Source: Oxalobacteraceae bacterium AB_14 (GTDB lineage Bacteria; Pseudomonadota; Gammaproteobacteria; Burkholderiales; Burkholderiaceae_D). Taken from it: a DNA stretch of 64,000 nucleotides. The stretch is from the NCBI GenBank assembly GCA_000381565.1, contig KB906724.1:366045-430044 (forward strand), in the 5' to 3' direction. Positions 58,486-64,000 of the stretch are shown here, piece by piece (position 1 is the stretch's first letter; each line of letters begins with the position of its first letter). The notes under the pieces were generated by a model. The model was not told the DNA's origin. It made no database searches and saw only the letters and a list, made by a program, of their open reading frames with translations. The translations under genes were made by a program, and so were the position numbers.

Positions 58486-59970
58486 ATGACTTCCACTCCG
58501 ATAGCCTCCTGGAACAGCGCCGCCGCCCAGGCGCCCAAGTTCAAGCCCTTCATCCGCCAGACCATCCCCCATTCCCGCCAATGGGAATGGCTGACGCCCG
58601 ATTTGCAGGAAGCGGTGCAGGTGGTGTCGCACGTGCTGCCGTTCCGCACCAACGAGTACGTGCTGGACCATCTGATCGACTGGAGCAATATCCCGGACGA
58701 TCCGATCTTCCGCCTGACCTTCCCGCACCGCGACATGCTGGCGCCGGACGACTACGCGCAGCTGCGCGAGCTGGTGCTGGGGCGCGCCCAGCAGCCGGCG
58801 CTGGCGGAGCTGGTGCGGCGCATCCGCCTGCGCATGAATCCCCATCCGGCCGGGCAGATGACGCACAACGTGCCGCGCGTGAACGACGCGCCGCTCAAGG
58901 GCTTGCAGCACAAGTACAAGGAGACGGTGCTGTTCTTCCCCAGCGCCGGCCAGACCTGCCACGCCTACTGCACCTTCTGCTTCCGCTGGCCGCAGTTCGT
59001 CGGCATGGACGACATGAAGTTCGACGCCAGGGAGTCGCACCAGCTGGCCGACTACCTGCGCCTGCATCCCGAGGTGACCGATGTCTTGATCACCGGCGGC
59101 GATCCGCTGATCATGAACACCCGCTCGCTGGAGGCGTATATCGAGCCGCTGCTGGCGCCGGACCTGGCGCACATCCAGAACATCCGCATCGGCACCAAGT
59201 CGGTGGCGTACTGGCCGCAGCGCTTCGTCACCGACCGCGACGCCGACGACCTGCTGCGCCTGTTCGAGCGGGTGGTCGGCAGCGGCAAGAACATGGCCAT
59301 CATGGGCCACTACAACCACGCGGTGGAGCTGCGGCCGCCGATCGCCCAGCAGGCGGTCAAGCGCATCGTCGGCACCGGCGCCACCTTGCGCATGCAGGGG
59401 CCGCTGATCCGCCACATCAACGAAGACCCGCGCAGCTGGGCCGAGCTGTGGCAGACCGGCGTGCGGCTGGGGGCCATCCCCTACTATATGTTCGTTGAGC
59501 GCGACACCGGGCCGCGCGAGTATTTCCAGCTGCCGCTGGCGCGCGCGCACGAGATCTTCCAGCAGGCCTACCAGTTGGTGTCGGGCCTGTCGCGCACGGT
59601 GCGCGGGCCGTCGATGAGCGCCTTCCCCGGCAAGGTGGTGATCGACGGCATCGCCAATATCGGCGGCGAGAAGGTGTTCGCGCTGCAGTTCCTGCAGGCC
59701 CGCAACGCCGACTGGGTGCGCAAGCCGTTCTACGCCAGGTTCGATCCGAAGGCGACCTGGATGGACGAGCTCAAGCCTGCCTTCGGCAAGGACAAGTTCT
59801 TCTTTGAGGAGGAGGGCGGCAGCCGCAGCGAATACGGCGCCGAGCCGCCGGGCCAGCGCAAGGTGATCCCGCTGATCACGGCGCGCCAGGACGAGGCGCA
59901 GCGTGGTGCTGGCGGCGGTGGAGCTGCCGTCGCCAGCGCGGCCGGCTGCGCCGCCCACGGCCCGGCGTAG
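58486..59970 (+). CDS. KamA-family radical SAM amino-acid 2,3-aminomutase
   Basis: This 494-aa enzyme has the radical SAM cluster CHAYCTFC (Cys158, Cys162, Cys165) and the family's FPSAGQTCHAYCTFCFRWPQF context. It also has DVLITGGDPLIM and the PLP-associated C-terminal half. Such enzymes move the amino group of lysine or glutamate between carbons 2 and 3. Substrate-defining residues cannot be judged here. The last 35 residues or so are a Gly/Ala-rich tail beyond the usual end. The MFS gene starts 8 bases later, suggesting one operon. Confidence 0.85.
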   Translation: MTSTPIASWNSAAAQAPKFKPFIRQTIPHSRQWEWLTPDLQEAVQVVSHVLPFRTNEYVLDHLIDWSNIPDDPIFRLTFPHRDMLAPDDYAQLRELVLGRAQQPALAELVRRIRLRMNPHPAGQMTHNVPRVNDAPLKGLQHKYKETVLFFPSAGQTCHAYCTFCFRWPQFVGMDDMKFDARESHQLADYLRLHPEVTDVLITGGDPLIMNTRSLEAYIEPLLAPDLAHIQNIRIGTKSVAYWPQRFVTDRDADDLLRLFERVVGSGKNMAIMGHYNHAVELRPPIAQQAVKRIVGTGATLRMQGPLIRHINEDPRSWAELWQTGVRLGAIPYYMFVERDTGPREYFQLPLARAHEIFQQAYQLVSGLSRTVRGPSMSAFPGKVVIDGIANIGGEKVFALQFLQARNADWVRKPFYARFDPKATWMDELKPAFGKDKFFFEEEGGSRSEYGAEPPGQRKVIPLITARQDEAQRGAGGGGAAVASAAGCAAHGPA

Positions 59971-59978
59971 GCGGCGCC

Positions 59979-61268
59979 GTGTCCGGCCGCGCGGTGTTCG
60001 CGCTGGTGTTCCTGCCGTTCGCGCTGGGCCACTATCTGTCGAGCCTGATCCGCACCGTCAATGCGACGCTGGCGCCGCAGCTGATGGCGGCGCTGGCGCT
60101 GAGCCCCGTCCAGCTTGGCCTGCTGACCAGCGCCTTCTTGCTGGCGTTCGCGCTGGCGCAGCTGCCGGTCGGCATGGCGCTGGACCGCTGGGGCCCGGCG
60201 CGGGTGCAGCCGCCGATGCTGCTGCTGGCGGCGCTGGGCGCGCTGGCCTTCTCCGGCGGCCGCGATTTCGCCCAGCTGCTGGCGGCGCGCGCGCTGATCG
60301 GGCTGGGCCTGGGCGGCTGCTTCATGTCGGCGGTGAAGGCGGTCTCGACCTGGGTGGCGCCGGCGCGGCTGCCGTCGGTGCAGGGCTATTTGATCGCGGC
60401 CGGCGGGCTGGGGGCGGCGTCGGCCACCTTGCCGGTGCGGCTGGCGCTGCACTACACCGACTGGCGCGGCCTGTTCCTCGGCCTGGCCGCGGCGGCGGCC
60501 GCGCTGGCGCTGCTGATACGGCTGGTGGCGCCGGCCGCGCCGCCCGCGTCCTCGTCGTCGGCGGCTGCGGCGCGGCCGGCCGGGCTGGCGGTGCTGCGCG
60601 AGGTGCTGGGGCATCCGGCCTTCCGCGAGGTGGCGCAGCTGGTGCTGGTGCCGCACATGGTGTTCTTCGGCATCCAGGGCCTGTGGATAGGCCGCTGGCT
60701 GAGCGACGTCGCCGGCTACTCCGAGGCGGCGGTGGCCTACCTGCTGTACCTGGGCATGGCGGCGCTGATCTTCGGCGCCATCGCGGTCGGCATGCTCACC
60801 GAGTGGGCCGGGCGGCGCGGCGTGGCGCCGGTCAGCGTGGCGGCGGCCGGGGTGGCGCTGTTCATCGCGGTGCAGCTGGGCTTTGTGTGCAACTGGGCGC
60901 CCAGCTACCAGCTGCTGTCGGTGCTCTTCACGCTGGTGGGCACGGTGACCGGCATCGAGTATGCGATCGTCGCGCAAAGCCTGCCGGCCGCGCTGACCGG
61001 GCGCGGCGCGACCTGCCTCAACCTGCTGATCTTCCTGGGCGCGTTCGCGGTGCAGGCGGGCTTCGGGCTGGTGGTCGGCTGCTGGCGGCCGGACTTCCTG
61101 CGGCACTATCCGGCGCAGGCCTACCAGGTGGCGTTCGCGGTGCTGGTGCTGCTGCAGCTGCGCGGACTGTTGTTATTCGCGCGCCGGCGCTGGGGCGCGG
61201 GCGCGCAATCCGGTAAAATCGATCACCAATCCGGCAGCCCGGCAACCAGCCCACCGATCGCGCGATGA
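59979..61268 (+). CDS. MFS transporter
   Basis: This 429-aa inner-membrane transporter has twelve hydrophobic segments, the loop 2-3 motif ALDRWGPARVQPP (variant of the GxLaDrxGrkx motif) and an Ala/Ser-rich central loop. The start is GTG 59979, 8 bases after the aminomutase gene, and its TGA overlaps the start of the oxygenase gene (ATGA). The tight packing suggests it exports or imports the product or substrate of these enzymes. The substrate is not evident. Confidence 0.85.
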   Translation: MSGRAVFALVFLPFALGHYLSSLIRTVNATLAPQLMAALALSPVQLGLLTSAFLLAFALAQLPVGMALDRWGPARVQPPMLLLAALGALAFSGGRDFAQLLAARALIGLGLGGCFMSAVKAVSTWVAPARLPSVQGYLIAAGGLGAASATLPVRLALHYTDWRGLFLGLAAAAAALALLIRLVAPAAPPASSSSAAAARPAGLAVLREVLGHPAFREVAQLVLVPHMVFFGIQGLWIGRWLSDVAGYSEAAVAYLLYLGMAALIFGAIAVGMLTEWAGRRGVAPVSVAAAGVALFIAVQLGFVCNWAPSYQLLSVLFTLVGTVTGIEYAIVAQSLPAALTGRGATCLNLLIFLGAFAVQAGFGLVVGCWRPDFLRHYPAQAYQVAFAVLVLLQLRGLLLFARRRWGAGAQSGKIDHQSGSPATSPPIAR

Positions 61269-62146
61269 CTACTGCACCCACCGTCTTTGTCTCCCTGCCG
61301 GCCGCATGGCAGGACTGGATCATGCAAAACCTGGCGCGCGCCTGCAATCCGCTGGACATGGCCAACAGCATGGCGGCCTCCGGCCAGCACAGCATGGCGG
61401 TGGCGCGCGCCGCCATCGACGAGGCGCTGGCGCTGCGCGCGGCGGCCGACCACGCGCCGGCGCCGCAGGCCAGCGCGTTCGTGGCGCCGCAGCAGATGCC
61501 CTACATCGATCTGGAACGCAACCTGGTCGCCGCGCCGGACCGCACGGTGGAGGTGCTGTTCGTGCTGAAGCAGCCGCAGATCATCCTGCTGGGGAATGTG
61601 CTCAGCGACGAGGAGTGCGACGCCATCGTCGCCCATTGCGGCACCCGCTACACCCGCTCCACCGTCACCGGCGAGGCCGACGGCGCCAGCGTGGTGCACG
61701 AGGGCCGTACCAGCGAGATGGCCTTCATCCAGCGCGGCGAGGCCGAGGTGGCCGAGCGCATCGAGCGGCGGCTGGCGGCGCTGGCGCACTGGCCGCCCGA
61801 ATGCGGCGAGCCGTTCCAGCTGCAGAAGTACGGCGTGACCCAGGAATACCGGCCGCACTACGACTGGCTGGACCCGGACAGCAGCGGCCATCGCAGCCAC
61901 CTGGCGCGCGGCGGCCAGCGGCTGGCCACCTTCATCCTGTACCTGAGCGACGTCGAGCAGGGAGGCGGCACGGTGTTCCCCGGCCTGGGACTGGAGGTGT
62001 ATCCGAAGAAGGGCAACGCGCTGTGGTTCCTCAATACCGACGACAACCACCAGCCGGACAAGCAGACCTTGCACGGCGGCGCGCCGGTGGTCAGCGGCAC
62101 CAAGATCATCGCCAACAAATGGCTGCGGCAAGGGCGCTACGGTTAG
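61265..62146 (+). CDS. prolyl 4-hydroxylase-like 2OG-Fe(II) oxygenase
   Basis: This 293-aa enzyme has a P4H-type double-stranded beta-helix at its C-terminal half. Iron ligands are His198 and Asp200 (RPHYDW) and His270 (TLHGGAPV), and Lys280 binds 2-oxoglutarate (SGTKIIANKWLR). The first 90 residues are helical and Ala-rich. The family hydroxylates prolines or free amino acids. The start overlaps the MFS stop, and the next gene starts 53 bases on. The target is unknown. Confidence 0.85.
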   Translation: MTTAPTVFVSLPAAWQDWIMQNLARACNPLDMANSMAASGQHSMAVARAAIDEALALRAAADHAPAPQASAFVAPQQMPYIDLERNLVAAPDRTVEVLFVLKQPQIILLGNVLSDEECDAIVAHCGTRYTRSTVTGEADGASVVHEGRTSEMAFIQRGEAEVAERIERRLAALAHWPPECGEPFQLQKYGVTQEYRPHYDWLDPDSSGHRSHLARGGQRLATFILYLSDVEQGGGTVFPGLGLEVYPKKGNALWFLNTDDNHQPDKQTLHGGAPVVSGTKIIANKWLRQGRYG

Positions 62147-62199
62147 AATGGCGGGCATCGGCACAGACATTGCCCCCCTGTTTTAACCTAGGAACCCCT

Positions 62200-63051
62200 A
62201 TGAGACTCGTTCGTTACGGCCGTCCCGGCAAAGAGAAACCAGGCCTGATCGATGACGAAGGCAAGCTGCGCGACCTGTCCGGCGTGATTGCCGACATCGA
62301 CGCGGCGCAGCTGGCGCCGAAGGCGCTGCGCAAGCTGGAGAAGATCCCGCAAGCCTCGCTGCCGCTGGTGCGCGGCAATCCACGCTACGGCGTGCCGCTC
62401 GCGCGCGTGGGCAAATTCATCGGCATCGGCCTCAATTATTCGGACCACGCGGCCGAAGCGGGCATGCCGGTCCCGAAGGAGCCGATCGTCTTCATGAAGG
62501 CGATTTCCTGCCTGTCCGGCCCGGACGATCCGGTGATGCTGCCGCAAGGTTCGAAGAAGACCGACTGGGAAGTGGAACTGGGCGTGGTGATCGGCACGCG
62601 CGCGCAGTACGTCAGCGAGCAGGACGCGCTGAAGTACGTGGCCGGCTATTGCGTGGTCAACGACCTGTCGGAGCGCTCGTTCCAGCTGGAGCGCGGCCCG
62701 CAATGGGACAAGGGCAAGGGCTGCGACACCTTCGGCCCGGTCGGCCCGTGGCTGGTGACGCAGGAAGACATCTACGACGTGCAGCAGCTGGACCTGTACC
62801 TGGAACTGAACGGCAAGCGCATGCAGACCGGCTGCACCGACACCATGATCTTCTCGGTGGCGCAGATCGTCAGCTACCTGTCGAAGTTCATGACGCTGGA
62901 GCCGGGCGACGTGATCGCCACCGGCACGCCGCCGGGCGTGGGCCAGGGCCGCAAGCCGCAGCGCTTCCTCAAGAAGGGCGACGTCCTGCGGCTGGGCATC
63001 GCCGGACTGGGCGAGCAGCAGCAGGACGTCGTCGCCTGGACGGCGCGCTAA
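62200..63051 (+). CDS. fumarylacetoacetate hydrolase-fold enzyme
   Basis: This 283-aa enzyme has the FAH catalytic fold: the metal-binding region has DWEVELGVVIG, followed by GYCVVNDLSERSFQ, and the late TGTPPGVGQG motif. Such enzymes hydrolyse or decarboxylate beta-diketo acids (for example ureidoglycolate lyase, 2-hydroxyhepta-2,4-diene-dioate isomerase). The exact activity is open. ATG 62200 starts the family-typical MRLVRYG. The gene converges with the aminotransferase, 42 bases apart. Confidence 0.85.
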   Translation: MRLVRYGRPGKEKPGLIDDEGKLRDLSGVIADIDAAQLAPKALRKLEKIPQASLPLVRGNPRYGVPLARVGKFIGIGLNYSDHAAEAGMPVPKEPIVFMKAISCLSGPDDPVMLPQGSKKTDWEVELGVVIGTRAQYVSEQDALKYVAGYCVVNDLSERSFQLERGPQWDKGKGCDTFGPVGPWLVTQEDIYDVQQLDLYLELNGKRMQTGCTDTMIFSVAQIVSYLSKFMTLEPGDVIATGTPPGVGQGRKPQRFLKKGDVLRLGIAGLGEQQQDVVAWTAR

Positions 63052-63079
63052 CCCCGCACGGCGCGCCGCCGCGGGGGCC

Positions 63080-63102
63080 GACCCCGTTCGGGGTCAGACC
63101 CC
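63080..63102. repeat. overlapping GGGGTC palindromes
   Basis: GACCCCGTTCGGGGTC (63080-63095) and GGGGTCAGACCCC (63090-63102) overlap between the two convergent genes, and the second spans the aminotransferase stop. The GGGGTCAGACCCC unit, in my memory, recurs in related genomes. A terminator role is possible but there is no T run. Confidence 0.5.
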
Positions 63103-64000
63103 TCTCCAGGTGGTGGGGGGGCAGGTCGCGCCGGCCAGCGCCCGCGCCAGGGCGTCGGCCAGCCGGCCGGTGATCTCCGCCAGCTCGGCCTCGGTGGCGA
63201 TGAACGGCGGCGCCAGCAGGATATGGTCGCCGCGCCGGCCGTCGATGGTGCCGCCCATCGGGTACACCATCAAGCCGAGCGCCATGGCCTGCTGCTTGAC
63301 CGCCGCGTGCAGCTGGCAGGCCGGATCGAAGGGTTGCTTGCTGCCGCGGTCGCGCACCAGCTCCAATGCCAGCAGCATGCCGCGCCCGCGGATGTCGCCC
63401 ACGTGCGGATGGTCGCCGAACGCCTCGCGCAGCATGCGGCGGAAGGCGGCGCCGCGCACCGTGACGGCGCCCAGCAAACTATCCCTCTGGATCACCTTCT
63501 GCACCGCCAGCGCGGCGGCGGCGGCCACCGGGTGCCCCATGTAGGTGTGGCCGTGCTGGAAGGCGCCGCTGCCCTCGCGCAGGCGCCGCAGCACATGCTG
63601 GCGCGCCAGCACCGCGCCGATCGGCTGGTAGCCGGCGCCCAGGCCCTTGCCCAGCACCACCAGGTCCGGCAGCACGCCCTCCTGTTCGAACGCGTACAGC
63701 GTGCCGGTGCGGCCCATGCCGCACATGACTTCATCGAGGATCAGCAGGATGCCGTGCTGGTCGCACAGCTTGCGCACGCCGCGGAAGTAGCCGGGCGTGG
63801 GCGGCACCGCGCCGGCGGTGGCGCCGACCACCGTCTCGGCGACGAAGCCGATGATGTGCTCGGGGCCGTGTTCGACGATGGTCGCCTCCACCTCGGCCAG
63901 CAGGGCGGCGGTGTAGTCCTCGCTGCTCTGGCCGTCGGCTCGGTCGCGGTATTCGTAGCAGGGGGCGACGCGCGGCACCGCCATCAGCAGCGGCTGGAAC
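63094..64000 (-). CDS. class III (PLP-dependent) aminotransferase, 5' end cut by window
   Basis: The reading frame continues past base 64000, so the N-terminus is missing; about 300 residues are visible. The PLP-binding Lys is in VVLGKGLGAGYQPIGAV, the preceding LLILDEVMCGMGRTG (Asp ligand for the pyridine nitrogen), HGHTYMGHPVAAAAAL and RGRGMLLALELV follow. This set matches the ornithine/omega-amino acid aminotransferase subgroup. The substrate is not determined. An ATG at 63984 is internal to the gene, not a start. Confidence 0.9.
   Translation of the reverse strand, partial: FQPLLMAVPRVAPCYEYRDRADGQSSEDYTAALLAEVEATIVEHGPEHIIGFVAETVVGATAGAVPPTPGYFRGVRKLCDQHGILLILDEVMCGMGRTGTLYAFEQEGVLPDLVVLGKGLGAGYQPIGAVLARQHVLRRLREGSGAFQHGHTYMGHPVAAAAALAVQKVIQRDSLLGAVTVRGAAFRRMLREAFGDHPHVGDIRGRGMLLALELVRDRGSKQPFDPACQLHAAVKQQAMALGLMVYPMGGTIDGRRGDHILLAPPFIATEAELAEITGRLADALARALAGATCPPTTWRGV

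Noticed and set aside
63080..63102. GGGGTC palindromes as a CRISPR-like or phage attachment signal
   Set aside because: They are a single overlapping pair without spacers or a second copy in the window.

Overview
This is a GC-rich chromosomal window with densely packed genes. It most resembles the Oxalobacteraceae (Betaproteobacteria; Massilia, Duganella, Rugamonas or Janthinobacterium type). The signs are PEP-CTERM exported proteins with VPEPST sorting tails, the trxA-rho order, a type B L31, a DUF2863-type protein and a complete five-step histidine-utilisation locus with both HutF and HutG. Genus-level placement is inference. There is no rRNA, CRISPR array, plasmid origin or prophage. The only RNA gene I can support fully is tRNA-Leu(CAA).

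Layout. 0.2-3.4 kb: a MacA/MacB-like efflux operon (adaptor, GTG-started ATPase, permease). 3.4-6.7 kb: small envelope proteins and two tandem choice-of-anchor PEP-CTERM proteins whose 5' leaders are duplicated too. 6.9-8.0 kb: a two-gene mobile mystery protein A/B module (HTH plus Fic) behind a cluster of inverted repeats, next to tRNA-Leu. 8.2-14 kb: a divergent FtsH-like AAA protease, two paralogous small secreted proteins, a periplasmic solute-binding protein and an ArnT-like glycosyltransferase. 14-16.3 kb: rpmE2, rho and trxA. 16.5-21.2 kb: a response regulator and a 1433-residue hybrid kinase with its own solute-binding domain. 21.3-26 kb: hutC, ada coupled to a 2OG-Fe(II) oxygenase, and msbA.

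26-31 kb: a PstS-like protein with an outer-membrane beta-barrel protein, an exported amidohydrolase, a lipoprotein, and a ParD/ParE-like toxin-antitoxin pair that overlaps the lipoprotein gene. 31.1-38.6 kb: the hutUHGFDI operon, behind a promoter carrying a palindromic HutC-type operator. 38.6-43.6 kb: a metzincin-like protease, a fused osmoprotectant binding-protein/permease and an acetyltransferase. 43.6-44.8 kb: an IS200/IS605-type element with tnpB only; its RuvC-II glutamate appears to be missing. 44.8-51.9 kb: transporters, repair and hydrolase genes, several very small ORFs and a large repeat-containing lipoprotein. 52-58.3 kb: a TPR lipoprotein, a DUF2863-type protein, an HDOD protein, a 3-methyladenine glycosylase and a chemoreceptor paired with a free periplasmic Cache protein. 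58.5-64 kb: a KamA-type radical SAM aminomutase, an MFS transporter and a prolyl-4-hydroxylase-like oxygenase in tight succession, then a fumarylacetoacetase-fold enzyme and a class III aminotransferase cut by the window edge.

How the parts relate. HutC (21.3 kb) probably represses the hut operon 9 kb away. HutH, HutU, HutI, HutF and HutG would take histidine to glutamate plus formate. Base-repair functions are scattered through the window (Ada, hypoxanthine-DNA glycosylase, 3-methyladenine glycosylase). The most unusual candidates are the HTH-Fic module with its operators, the tnpB with an altered active site, the covarying leader hairpin of the PEP-CTERM pair, the Cache/chemoreceptor split pair and the aminomutase-exporter-oxygenase operon.
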